DNA of 64,000 nt from Candidatus Zhuqueibacterota bacterium (GCA_022616415.1 JAKEEU010000213.1:44731-108730); one strand, 5' to 3'. Positions 8,566 to 16,849 are shown, numbered from the stretch's first letter. The notes: generated from the sequence alone by a model not told the origin. A program made the numbers and translations.

Positions 8566-9101
8566 CCAACGGATAAAAGCGGCCAACGGATATTAATTTT
8601 AAACTGAAAGGGGTTTCAAATGGCACTGAAACACGAAGAGTTGACGAGGTTGATTATTGAGTGCATCTTTGAGGTGCATAACAATGTTGGTGTTGGGTTG
8701 GATGAAGAAACTTATCATCAATCATTGCTCGATTGCTTCTCCGACAAGGCGTTCCCGCAATTTCAAAACAAAGAAAACATCTTGTTCATCGCGGTATCGA
8801 GATCAGAAGATTCGAGCTTGATTTGCTGGTGTTTGAGAAAATCATTCTATTCAAGTAAAATATCATGGCAAACTCATCCATACTTGCACGGCAAAAGCCT
8901 TGTGCATCGCAGACCAAATTTTGTGTGGAGTGACTGCTATTCAAAATCAGATTACCTTATTTGATGTGGCTCGCATGAGAACGTATCTGCGACATTCAAA
9001 TATACCAATCGGTTTGTTGGTAAACTTTGGCAAATCAAATCTGGAAATCAAGGCACTTCATCAGTAATTAAGGAAATCCGTTGGCCGCTTTTATCCGTTG
9101 G
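8566..9101. mobile_element. Inverted-repeat cassette 1 (CCAACGGAT arms) with decayed GxxExxY gene
   Basis: A perfect 26-bp inverted repeat bounds this unit: left arm 8566-8591, right arm 9076-9101, each holding CCAACGGAT twice (inverted on the right). The only content is a broken GxxExxY-family gene. The unit sits between the dppC-like and dppD-like genes. The same arm word recurs at 12072-12562, 37397-37428 and 63936-63997. No transposase is present, so mobility is inferred from structure and copy number. Confidence 0.75.
8620..9070 (+). pseudogene. GxxExxY protein gene, frameshifted remnant
   Basis: The N-terminus reads MALKHEELTRLIIE with the family-naming motif GLDEETY, closely matching the copy at 12190. 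After about 50 codons the frame is lost: the nuclease-core-like peptide (around IRRFELDLLVFEKI) lies in another frame, and the family's GLLVNFG motif appears in yet another frame near 9016-9040. GxxExxY proteins are classed as PD-(D/E)XK-like; this copy cannot make a full protein. It is enclosed by perfect 26-bp inverted repeats. Confidence 0.8.
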
Positions 9102-9117
9102 TCATAAAAAAATTTAG

Positions 9118-9951
9118 ATGATCCCCTTGCTCAAAATCCAGGGCTTGAAGACCTATTTCTTCAAGCCCAAAGAAACCCTGCGCGCGGTTGACGGCATAGA
9201 TTTGGAAATTCATCCGGGCGAAACGCTGGCGCTGGTGGGAGAGTCGGGATGCGGCAAAACCACGACCGCACAATCTATCTTTCGCCTGGTTCCGCCGCCG
9301 GGACGAATCGTTGACGGCGCCATCGAATTTCGCGGCCAAAACCTATTGAGCTTGCCGGAAAAGCAAATGGCCTCGATTCGCGGCAAGGAGATGGGGCTTA
9401 TCTTGCAAGATCCGTTGTCGGCGCTCAATCCGGTCATGCGCGTCGGCGGGCAAATTTCCGAAGTGATCCGCCATCATTTTGATTTGGACCGCAAGACGGC
9501 GAAACACCGCGCCTTGGAGCTGATGGAAAGAGTGCGATTGCCGAATGCCGGAATGATTTACAATTGTTACCCGCATCAGCTCAGCAGCGGCCAACGGCAA
9601 CGGATATTGATCGCCATCGCCCTGGCTTGCCGTCCGGCGCTCATTGTGGCCGATGAGCCAACCTCGGCGCTCGATGTATCGCTGCAAAGCCAAATTTTGG
9701 CTCTATTGAAGGAGCTCAAGAGGGATTTTCAACTCTCGCTGTTGTTGATCACGCACGATCTCGGCGTGGTGGCGCAAATAGCCGACCGCGTGGCGGTCAT
9801 GTACGCCGGCAAAATTGTGGAGCAGTCTGCAACCGAGGCGCTCTTTGCCGCGCCGCGCCATCCTTATACGATGGCATTGTTGGAGGCTATTCCACGCCTC
9901 GCTTTTGCAACAATAAAATTGAAAGATGATTTAGAAGGTGGGATAAAATAA
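9118..9951 (+). CDS. Peptide/nickel-type ABC transporter ATP-binding protein, shortened (DppD/OppD family)
   Basis: 277 residues with Walker A GESGCGKTT, Q-loop region LILQDPLSALNP, signature LSSGQRQR (second Gly of LSGGQ replaced by Ser), Walker B LIVADEPTSALD and the switch His in LLLITHDLG. It powers import by the two upstream permeases. Normal family members run to about 320 residues and end in an oligo/dipeptide C-terminal region with Cys-containing CxFxxRC; here the protein stops shortly after HPYTMALLEAIPRL. A second ATPase (OppF/DppF) is absent. An inverted-repeat cassette begins 38 bases after the stop, so the shortened end may be an insertion or deletion scar. Confidence 0.9.
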   Translation: MIPLLKIQGLKTYFFKPKETLRAVDGIDLEIHPGETLALVGESGCGKTTTAQSIFRLVPPPGRIVDGAIEFRGQNLLSLPEKQMASIRGKEMGLILQDPLSALNPVMRVGGQISEVIRHHFDLDRKTAKHRALELMERVRLPNAGMIYNCYPHQLSSGQRQRILIAIALACRPALIVADEPTSALDVSLQSQILALLKELKRDFQLSLLLITHDLGVVAQIADRVAVMYAGKIVEQSATEALFAAPRHPYTMALLEAIPRLAFATIKLKDDLEGGIK

Positions 9952-9989
9952 CTTTAGGCTAGCTGTTTACAAAAAAAAGCAAAAACTTT

Positions 9990-10374
9990 CACGCAAAGGC
10001 GCAAAGACGCAAAGATATCGCAAAGAAAAGCTCAGCGAATGGTGGGTGGTGCGAACGGTGTTGTCAATTAAGAGCCAATCTCAAAGTAGAGAGGAGAAAT
10101 TTCTATGAGCGAGAACGAATTATCTTTCGAAATTATTGGCGCGGCCATTGAAGTACATCGGATTGTGGGGCCTGGGCTGTTGGAATCTGGCTATGAAGAG
10201 TGTCTTTGTTATGAACTGAGACAAAAAGGGTTCCAGATTGACCAGCAGCTCTGGCTACCAATGAGATATAAAGAAGTGAAGGAAGGTATACATCGAATTG
10301 TGCTTGGATTGGAAGAATAGAGTTTTGTATTCTTGCTTTTCTTTGCGGTATCTTTGCGTCTGCGCCTTTGCGTG
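9990..10374. mobile_element. Inverted-repeat cassette 2 (CGCAAAG arms) with truncated GxxExxY gene
   Basis: The left arm (9990-10031) carries the word GCAAAG four times. The right arm (10335-10374) is its inverted copy with one short deletion and a mismatch (CTTTGCG words). Between them lies only a shortened GxxExxY gene. The unit fills the gap between the ATPase and binding-protein genes. The same arm type recurs at 31276-31434. Confidence 0.75.
10105..10320 (+). pseudogene. GxxExxY protein gene with internal deletion
   Basis: The 71-codon frame begins MSENELSFEIIGAAIEVH, contains GLLESGY (the GxxExxY motif) and the following Leu-rich helix, then jumps from WLPMRYKEVKEG to the C-terminal IHRIVLGLEE. 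About 45-50 residues expected between these segments, including the PD-(D/E)XK core with its Glu-x-Lys strand, are missing. An SD-like GAGAGGAG lies just upstream, so a short protein could still be made, but it would lack the catalytic core. Confidence 0.75.
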
Positions 10375-10405
10375 TTGCTTTGCTTTTTTCCTGTACGGAG
10401 AGATT

Positions 10406-11995
10406 ATGAAAAATTCTCACTGGCTCGGCTTGCTGGCTTTGTCGGCGATGTTCATTTTCGTGACGTGCCGGTCGCAAAATCAACATGCCCAAATTGGGGG
10501 AACCGTTTTCATTGGCGTGACCGGTGACTTTGACTCCTTCAACGAGCTCAATGCCGCCGACTCCGAGGCGCTGCAGGTGATTCAATACATGCTCTTCATG
10601 AGCCTGACGACGTTGGATGAGAATCTCCACTTTGCGCCGCAATTAGCTGAATCCTGGGAATTCTCGCCCGGGGACACCTTGCTGACTTATCATTTACGCA
10701 AAGACGTTCTTTGGACGGATGGCGCCCCCACCACCGCAGATGATGTGTTGTTCACCTATCAGCTCGCGATCAACCCTAACGCCGCTTACCCGGCTGCCAG
10801 CCGTTTTGATCAAACCGGCAAAGCCGAAATTTTGGATGATTATACGATTCGCTTCCACTTCAAGCAGCCCTATCCTGACGCCTTGTTCGATACGCAGATG
10901 CCAATTTTGCCCAAGCACATTTTGGAGAAAATTCCGCCGGAGAAAATCGCCGACTGCGAATTCAATCGCCTGCCGGTTGGCAACGGCCCTTTCCAATTGG
11001 CGGAATGGCAGGCGAATCAGCGGCTTACTTTCGCAGCCAATGCTCGCCATGCTTTGGGCCGCCCACGCCTGGATCGGGTGGTGTTTCAAATCATTCCGGA
11101 TGAGGCGGTGTTGCTCACCAATCTTATGACCGGCGCGATAGATATCGCTGCCGGATTGTCTCCTTTATCTTTCAAGCAGGTCGCGTCGCAGGCGAAATTA
11201 CAGGCGCGGCGCTACCCCGGCCGCAATTTCGCCTTCATCGCCTGGAATCTCAAGCGGCCTTTGTTCACGCGCCGAGTCCGCCAGGCCTTGACGCACGCGA
11301 TCAACAAGCAGGAAATCATCGACACGCTTTTGGAAGGATTTGCGCAACCCGCAGTCGGCCCGCTGTTGCCGTTCGTCTGGGCTTACGACTCGACGTTACA
11401 AGATTTTCCATTCGATCCTGAGATGGCCAATCGCCTCCTTGAAAAAGAGGGCTGGAAGGATTCGGATGGCGACGGTATTCTCAACCGGCAAGGCGAAAAA
11501 TTCGAATTCACGCTTTGCACCAATGCCGACAATCAGCTCCGCAAGGACGTCGTCGTCATGGTGCAGGCGCAACTGAAAAAAATCGGTGTCGCCGTAAAAG
11601 TCGAGCTGCTGGAATGGAACCTGCTCTTGGAGCAGGTTTTCACGCGCAAGGATTTTGACGCTTTGATATCGGCGTGGGACGCGGATTTCACCGCCAATCC
11701 CGCGGCGCTGTGGCATTCCGGCGCCGTTGAGAACGGATATAATTTCGTCTCTTATCGCCATGCGCGGGTCGACGAACTTTTGGAAAAAGGGCGCGCGATC
11801 GTGGATCGCCGCATGGCTGAGCCGCTCTGGCATGAGTTTCAAAAGATCATCGTGGAAGACTGTCCCTACACTTTTCTTTTTGTGCCGGAACGATTGGCGG
11901 CGGTCAATCAACGCGTGCAAGGGGTCAAAATGGACGTGCGCAGCCACCTGGCAAATATTCACGAGTGGTGGATTTCGTCACAGAAACGGGAGTAA
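10406..11995 (+). CDS. Peptide-type ABC transporter substrate-binding lipoprotein (SBP_bac_5 family)
   Basis: About 529 residues from the ATG at 10406, which has GGAGAG just upstream; a longer frame would start inside the repeat arm. The N-terminus is a lipoprotein signal (MKNSHWLGLLALSAMFIFVTC). The mature protein has the family pattern: GTVFIGVTGDFDSFNELN, LAESWEFSPGDTLLTYHLRKDVLWTDG near 75-105, a central NFAFIAWNLKRPLFTRRVRQAL segment and the C-terminal lobe. It delivers ligand to the permeases at 6460 and 7720. Peptide is the family default; the real ligand is unknown. Confidence 0.9.
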   Translation: MKNSHWLGLLALSAMFIFVTCRSQNQHAQIGGTVFIGVTGDFDSFNELNAADSEALQVIQYMLFMSLTTLDENLHFAPQLAESWEFSPGDTLLTYHLRKDVLWTDGAPTTADDVLFTYQLAINPNAAYPAASRFDQTGKAEILDDYTIRFHFKQPYPDALFDTQMPILPKHILEKIPPEKIADCEFNRLPVGNGPFQLAEWQANQRLTFAANARHALGRPRLDRVVFQIIPDEAVLLTNLMTGAIDIAAGLSPLSFKQVASQAKLQARRYPGRNFAFIAWNLKRPLFTRRVRQALTHAINKQEIIDTLLEGFAQPAVGPLLPFVWAYDSTLQDFPFDPEMANRLLEKEGWKDSDGDGILNRQGEKFEFTLCTNADNQLRKDVVVMVQAQLKKIGVAVKVELLEWNLLLEQVFTRKDFDALISAWDADFTANPAALWHSGAVENGYNFVSYRHARVDELLEKGRAIVDRRMAEPLWHEFQKIIVEDCPYTFLFVPERLAAVNQRVQGVKMDVRSHLANIHEWWISSQKRE

Positions 11996-12033
11996 ATATC
12001 TGGCGAAGCTTCGCCTCTTAGCCGAAAACCGAA

Positions 12034-12049
12034 GTCCCGCAAGCGGGAC
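12034..12049. repeat. Mini-palindrome GTCCCGCAAGCGGGAC
   Basis: A 16-bp perfect palindrome just after the binding-protein gene. It belongs to the same mini-palindrome family found inside coding regions at 4819-4870, 5033-5049 and 17471-17485 and in spacers at 17878-17892 and 46907-46921. Confidence 0.7.
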
Positions 12050-12071
12050 AGCTTTAAATTAAAAAAATTGC

Positions 12072-12562
12072 CCAACGGATTGAAAAACGACCAACGGATA
12101 GAAAACTACATTTAGAAATCCGTTGGTCGCCTGCGGCCGTAGGCTTCTTATCCGTTGGCTATGGCCTTTCTTAAATTTGAGTTTATTTTATGGCACTACG
12201 GCACGAAGAATTGACCTCGGTGATTCTAGCGAGCATCTTTGAAGTGCACAATGATGTTGGCGTTGGGCTCGATGAAGCGCTTTATCATCAATCCTTGCTC
12301 GATTGTTTTCTGCAAAATCATTATGTGCAGATCATCTCAGAATTAAAACTGTGGCAAAAAGATCTTGGCCTGTTGGTAAACTTTGGCCGGCTCAAAACAG
12401 AATTTGAAAGAATACCGTTTGACGAGAAAGAGAAGAAAGTCGTTGAAGTATTCAAACATTCCGCTCGGATTGCTAGTAAATTTTGGCAAATCGAATCTCG
12501 AAATCAAAGCAATTCTTTGTAATTGAGAAAATTCATCCGTTGGTCGTTTTTCAATCCGTTGG
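12072..12562. mobile_element. Inverted-repeat cassette 3 (CCAACGGAT arms) with GxxExxY gene
   Basis: A perfect 28-bp inverted repeat bounds the unit: left arm 12072-12099, right arm 12535-12562, each with CCAACGGAT twice. A further inverted pair of ATCCGTTGG words at 12118-12160 makes the left side compound, as if a bare hairpin copy were nested there. Cargo is a GxxExxY gene with an internal deletion. The unit separates the importer from the sigma-54 activator. Confidence 0.75.
12190..12522 (+). pseudogene. GxxExxY protein gene with internal deletion
   Basis: The N-terminal half (MALRHEELTSVILASIFEVH, GLDEALY) matches the copy at 8620. It is joined in frame to the C-terminal LWQKDLGLLVNFGRLKTEF segment, so most of the PD-(D/E)XK core strands between residues 45 and 50 are gone. 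The frame is open for 110 codons and might still be expressed, but a full-length family member would be longer and would carry the missing core. Confidence 0.7.
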
Positions 12563-12650
12563 CAACATAAAGCTTTTAGAATTTTTTTCTAACTTTTGCG
12601 GCTTTATGGATGAACAACCCTTTTTGCGCCAATTCGACGAGGACTGAGCC

Positions 12651-14057
12651 TTGCCATTCAAAATACTTTTTCTCGGTCGGGATGAAAACCGCGGCTTGCT
12701 CGAAGCCGTCAAAGCGAATCGCTCCGATCAGGAGATTTGGCCAACCGGACGGCAGGACGAGGCGGTGAGCCTTCTGCGCCGTGAAGCGCCGCAGGCCGTC
12801 GTTCTCGATTTCGATCTTCCCGAGTTGCAGCCGCTGGATTTTGCCAGAATCGTTTGGGAAGAGCGGCCCGGCGCCAAAATCATCGGCTTGAGCAAAGCCA
12901 TCTCGATCAATGCGGCGATTATTGCCGTCAAACAGGGTTTTCACGACGTCATCGATCTCCGCGAGGAGCCCGCCATCAGGCTCGAAAGAGAATTATCCGC
13001 CCTTGCCAAACAATGGGAGGAGCGGCAACGCGGCGAAATGCTCCATCAAAAACAAAAAGCCAAATTCGATTTTTCCAACCTCGTGGGCCGAAGTGAAGCG
13101 CTGCAGCAGGTTTTGGAGGTCGTCGCCAAAATCATTCAGCGCCAATGGATCACGGTCTTGATTCGCGGCGAAACCGGCACCGGCAAGGAGCTGATCGCCC
13201 GCACCATTCATTATAACAGCTCGACCCAAACGCAGCCCTTTGTGGAAATCAATTGCAGCACGATTCCGGAAAATCTTTTGGAAGCGGAGCTTTTTGGGTA
13301 TGAGAAAGGCGCTTTTACCGACGCCAAGAGCCGGAAAAAAGGCCTGTTCGAGCTGGCGGAAAACGGCACGCTTTTTTTGGATGAGATCGGCGAGATCAGC
13401 CCGGCGGTGCAAGTCAAGCTGCTCAAGGCCATCGAAGAAAAGACGATTCGCCGGCTGGGGGGAATCGAAGACATTCAAATCAAAACGCGAATCATCGCGG
13501 CGACCAACCGCGACTTGCAAGCGGCCATGCACGAAAATCTCTTTCGCCAGGACCTGTATTATCGCTTGAACGTGCTCACGCTGCAATTGCCGCCCTTGCG
13601 CGAGCGGGGCGATGACGTGCTCGTGCTCGCCCGCCATTTTTTATCCCGCTTTGCCGAAGAATACGGCAGCACGCTAACCGGATTTATGCCCGAAGCCGAA
13701 GCGCTTTTAAAAAGTTATCATTGGCCGGGCAATGTGCGCGAGCTAAAGCATACCCTTGAGCGCGTCGTGTTGCTGGCCGATGGCAACATAGCGACACATA
13801 AGGCCATCGCTGAGGCCATCGAATCTGACACGCCCTTGCTTTTGGCGAAGAGCAGGGATTTGACCAACATCACGATTGAAATCCCGCCGGAAGGCATGAG
13901 CCTCGACGAAGCGCAAAAACAGCTCATTGAAAAAGTGCTCGAACAAACCGGCTGGCATAAGCGCCGCACTTGCCAAGCGCTCAAAATCTCCCGACCCAGA
14001 CTGGATCGCATTATCAAAAAATATGGCATCTACCCGCGCAAGCTTCGTTCAAAATGA
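12651..14057 (+). CDS. NtrC-like sigma-54 response regulator
   Basis: A 468-residue activator. Residues 1-120 look like a receiver domain (beta strand VVLDFDLPEL with candidate phosphoacceptor Asp near 53, and a Ser-Lys near 82). The AAA+ domain has Walker A GETGTGKE near 172, GAFTDA near 220 and Walker B GTLFLDEIGE. The C-terminus is a Fis-type HTH (TGWHKRRTCQALKISRPRL). Translation probably starts at the TTG at 12651 with GAGGA about 8 bases upstream. Three 17-bp palindromes and a sigma-54 promoter follow the gene directly, so it likely drives the 14363 transcript. No partner kinase is adjacent. Confidence 0.9.
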   Translation: MPFKILFLGRDENRGLLEAVKANRSDQEIWPTGRQDEAVSLLRREAPQAVVLDFDLPELQPLDFARIVWEERPGAKIIGLSKAISINAAIIAVKQGFHDVIDLREEPAIRLERELSALAKQWEERQRGEMLHQKQKAKFDFSNLVGRSEALQQVLEVVAKIIQRQWITVLIRGETGTGKELIARTIHYNSSTQTQPFVEINCSTIPENLLEAELFGYEKGAFTDAKSRKKGLFELAENGTLFLDEIGEISPAVQVKLLKAIEEKTIRRLGGIEDIQIKTRIIAATNRDLQAAMHENLFRQDLYYRLNVLTLQLPPLRERGDDVLVLARHFLSRFAEEYGSTLTGFMPEAEALLKSYHWPGNVRELKHTLERVVLLADGNIATHKAIAEAIESDTPLLLAKSRDLTNITIEIPPEGMSLDEAQKQLIEKVLEQTGWHKRRTCQALKISRPRLDRIIKKYGIYPRKLRSK

Positions 14058-14059
14058 AG

Positions 14060-14179
14060 GGTAACGACTCATTACCTTTTAATATATATGAAGATTTTGT
14101 AAATGGTTAATCTCAACAAAAACGGTAACGATTTATTGCTTTTTATAAATATACGAAGAAAATGTAATGACTTATTACC
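14060..14179. promoter_or_regulatory. Three palindromic enhancer-like sites (GGTAA-N7-TTACC)
   Basis: GGTAACGACTCATTACC (14060-14076), GGTAACGATTTATTGCT (14124-14140) and TGTAATGACTTATTACC (14163-14179) are 17-bp dyads about 100-220 bases upstream of a sigma-54 promoter. Position and symmetry fit upstream activator sites bound by the Fis-type HTH of the NtrC-like protein encoded just before them. Binding is inferred. Confidence 0.7.
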
Positions 14180-14277
14180 TTTTGATTGTAAACATGCCGG
14201 ATGGCATGAGCGATTTTATGGGATTTAAGTTTTTGTTTTCATTTATTTAAATGCCACAAGCCATCTATTTTTCGTTT

Positions 14278-14293
14278 TGGTATGATGATTGCA
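14278..14293 (+). promoter_or_regulatory. Sigma-54 (-24/-12) promoter
   Basis: TTGGTATGATGATTGCA contains GG at 14279-14280, exactly 10 bases, then GC at 14291-14292, the invariant sigma-54 spacing, with good TTGG and TTGCA flanks. The start site would fall near 14304, about 58 bases before the lipoprotein start codon. Confidence 0.75.
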
Positions 14294-14362
14294 CTAAGCA
14301 GGGCTACGCTAAGGTACGCAGTTAGTAATTTTTCACCAACCCAACATCAGTAGGTGACGAAG

Positions 14363-14998
14363 ATGAAAAGCAAACCAACTATCAAGGAAGCTCGGATCGG
14401 CATGATCGTGGCGTTGGCATGGCTTTCCTTTTTAGCCTGCAACAAAAACGACCAGCTTCTTGCGCCGGAAAAAAGTGATTTGCAACTGGCGACCAATTTA
14501 CAGGCCACAAGAGACAGATTTTCAGATTTGCAACTGGCGTCAAATTTCCAGGCCACTGGAGACAAGTTTTCAAATGATGATCTGGCGACGATTTGTACGC
14601 GGGATAAAAATGAAATGGGGACATCCATGGCGCTGGTCGGCCCGGCTGGAGGTGTGCTCTTGCGCGCCATGCATCAGCTCGTGATCCCTGCCGGAGCGCT
14701 CGATAAAACAGTTAAAATAAGCTTTTCGCTTCTCGCTTCCGCTTATTTGGAATGCGAATTGAAGCCGTATGGCTTAAAGTTCAACAAGCCGGTACGCCTC
14801 ATCTTGAACTATAATGGCGCCTGCGACAGCAATCTTGATGAGTCGGCGCTCAAGGTGGTGTACTATAATCCCCAAACGCAACTTGGGGTGCTGCTTCCCA
14901 CTGCTATCGACACCACGCTGAATACCGTGACCGTTGAAATCGAAAGATTCGCCTTTTCGGCGAGCAATGTTTCCCGCTACGGGCTGATCAGACGATGA
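14363..14998 (+). CDS. Lipoprotein with duplicated N-terminal repeat and ZU5-like segment
   Basis: About 211 residues; the ATG at 14363 is favoured by AGGTGA 6 bases upstream. A lipoprotein signal ends at LSFLAC. Next come two tandem 16-residue units (DLQLATNLQATRDRFS and DLQLASNFQATGDKFS) and a partial third, visible also as a 48-bp DNA duplication. The C-terminal part, with LVIPAGALDKTVKISF and GLKFNKPVRLILNY, resembles the ZU5-like beta domain seen in exported FCB proteins; this match is by motif only. It is the first gene after the sigma-54 promoter. Function unknown. Confidence 0.75.
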   Translation: MKSKPTIKEARIGMIVALAWLSFLACNKNDQLLAPEKSDLQLATNLQATRDRFSDLQLASNFQATGDKFSNDDLATICTRDKNEMGTSMALVGPAGGVLLRAMHQLVIPAGALDKTVKISFSLLASAYLECELKPYGLKFNKPVRLILNYNGACDSNLDESALKVVYYNPQTQLGVLLPTAIDTTLNTVTVEIERFAFSASNVSRYGLIRR

Positions 14999-15091
14999 GC
15001 AGCCGGATGCGGAGTACCGGTACTCCCCAATTCACTGTCTTGCATTCACAGCGCTTCTTGATCTTTCTCAAATTGATAATGCGTCAGGGTA

Positions 15092-16357
15092 ATGCGTCAA
15101 AAACGATCAAAGAAGGGCGGCAAAAGTTTGCGCCCGAAAAAGCCTAAGTCTGATGAAGATTTCTCCTTGCAGCAAATTCGGCTATGGCTGAACCAAGCCA
15201 GGCAGGGCCGGAAAGACTGGCGCATTTTACTTCAGGACTTGCAAACGTTTATCGCCTCTTTGTTGGAGGAAAAAGAACAGGAGCTGCGGGTTGAATATTT
15301 CGACAAGGCGATGGCTTGGTTGTTGGAAAGCAAAACCTTGAGTTTGACGAAAGCACAAGAAATCGAGCTTCAGCTTCGCGCTGGCCAGTCTTATAAAACC
15401 TATGGCGCTTGGGAGAAAGCTTTGTCCACTTATCAACGCGCCGTCGAGCTCTGTGACGCCAAGGCGTTTCAGCGCCCAAAAGCGGATGCCCTGCGCTGGA
15501 TCGGCAATATTTATCTTGTTCAGAATCGGTGGCGGGACGCGCATCAAGCCTATCAGGAAAGCTTGAAGTTGTGCCAATTGGAAGGAGACGTCGTTGGCGA
15601 AGCCGATGTACAGAACGCTTTGGGAACTCTCCACTTCGAGCAAGGTAATTTCGACCAGGCGTCAAGTTACTATGACAAGGCGATGGAGCTGGCGGAAAAG
15701 GCAAACGATTTGGATCTCGTCGCCACGATTTATAATAATCGGGGCACTCTGGCGACTGTCCAAGGACAATGGGAAAAGGCCCTGGCCTGCTATGAAGAAA
15801 GTCTTCCATGCTTTGAAAAGATTGGCAATACCAGGGCCTTGGTCAATACCTATAACAACATGGGAATGACCCACGCCGATAACGGCAATTGGTCCAAGGC
15901 CGGGCATTACTATGACCGCAGCTACCAATTAGCGCGCGAGATCGGGGACGCGCATTTGCAAGCGACGGTCAAGCTCAACCGGGTGGAGTTGTATCTGGCC
16001 ATCAAGGACTTGCCGTTGGCCGAAGCGATGTGCCAGCAGGCCTTGCAAACTTATATCGGCCTCAAAGATCATCTCGGCGAGGCGGATGCCTTAAAAATGT
16101 TGGGCGTCATTCACACCAGAAGAAAAGAATGGCCGCGGGCGAAATCCTGCTTTGCCAAGAGCATTCAATTGTCTAACGAATACCACAGCCCGCTGTCTCA
16201 GGCGGAAGCGCATTACGAGTACGGCTACATGCTGAGTCGAAAAGGCAGCAAAAAAGAAGCGGGAAAGCAGCTTCGAAAAGCCATCGATCTGTTTAAGACA
16301 TTGAAGGCCGAGAAGGAAATTGAAAAAGCGGAGAAAGAGTTAAGAAAAATTTCGTAG
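15092..16357 (+). CDS. Cytoplasmic tetratricopeptide repeat protein
   Basis: 421 residues: a basic N-terminus (MRQKRSKKGGKSLRPKKPKS) followed by about seven TPR units from residue 90 to 400, for example ADVQNALGTLHFEQGNFDQA and VNTYNNMGMTHADNGNWSKA. There is no signal peptide or enzymatic domain. TPR proteins of this kind bind other proteins. Its place between two sigma-54 activators and behind a sigma-54-driven lipoprotein suggests a signalling scaffold, but this is inference. It lies about 90 bases after the lipoprotein gene and is probably in the same transcript. Confidence 0.85.
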   Translation: MRQKRSKKGGKSLRPKKPKSDEDFSLQQIRLWLNQARQGRKDWRILLQDLQTFIASLLEEKEQELRVEYFDKAMAWLLESKTLSLTKAQEIELQLRAGQSYKTYGAWEKALSTYQRAVELCDAKAFQRPKADALRWIGNIYLVQNRWRDAHQAYQESLKLCQLEGDVVGEADVQNALGTLHFEQGNFDQASSYYDKAMELAEKANDLDLVATIYNNRGTLATVQGQWEKALACYEESLPCFEKIGNTRALVNTYNNMGMTHADNGNWSKAGHYYDRSYQLAREIGDAHLQATVKLNRVELYLAIKDLPLAEAMCQQALQTYIGLKDHLGEADALKMLGVIHTRRKEWPRAKSCFAKSIQLSNEYHSPLSQAEAHYEYGYMLSRKGSKKEAGKQLRKAIDLFKTLKAEKEIEKAEKELRKIS

Positions 16358-16361
16358 GCAT

Positions 16362-16514
16362 TGGACGAAGGATGCCCAAGGTGTTTCTCAAAATGCTCCA
16401 GCTTTCGGTCTCCGTACCTCCGTGGTTGGTGTTCCCTTAGCGCAACAGAGACGTGGGGGGCAAGGTGGGGCATATCGTCACCGAGAGAAATGCTTGCGGA
16501 GCATCCTTCGTCCA
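16362..16514. repeat. Inverted-repeat element of about 150 bp
   Basis: TGGACGAAGGATGC (16362-16375) is perfectly inverted at 16501-16514, and TTTCTC/GAGAAA can extend the pairing inward. The interior is GC-rich with no open frame. It has MITE-like form; a structured RNA is the alternative. Confidence 0.6.
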
Positions 16515-16615
16515 TTTTTAGTGAGCAAATAAGCGTCGAGCGCCGCCTCCGGATCTCCGTCGCGGTCTGGCCGCCTATGTCGCCTCATGGGCCGTCCGCA
16601 CCCGCTCGCAGCATT

Positions 16616-16705
16616 ATGGCTGCGTGAATTCCTCCGGGGTAGCGTAGCAAAAGCCGGCTGGTGGGTTTCCCCCACCGGCCGGTCAAGCCGCTTGAGGAAT
16701 TCCAG
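16616..16705. repeat. GC-rich nested hairpin
   Basis: GAATTCCTC is matched by GAGGAATTC at either end, and an inner hairpin forms from GGCTGGTGGG with CCCCACCGGCC around a TTT loop. It is noncoding and lies in the 492-base gap before the 16850 gene. It belongs to no family recognised elsewhere in the window. Confidence 0.45.
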
Positions 16706-16770
16706 CCCATCCCGTGAGCCGGCAAGCTATGCAGCGGCGGTCGTCTGCGCGGCGCTCACGCTCCCCTTGA

Positions 16771-16831
16771 AGGGAGCGCGGACTTTCTTGTCCGCGATGC
16801 CCGTATCGTCTCGAAAGTCCACACTCCCCTC
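16771..16831. repeat. Palindromic repeat, GCGGACTTTC-TGTCCGC family
   Basis: GAGCGCGGACTTTCTTGTCCGCGATGC followed by a degenerate inverted AAAGTCCACACTCCC half. Related copies lie at 31791-31849 and twice at 39438-39550. It ends about 20 bases before the start codon of the sigma-54 activator. Confidence 0.8.
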
Positions 16832-16849
16832 AAAGTTAAAGAGAATCAA

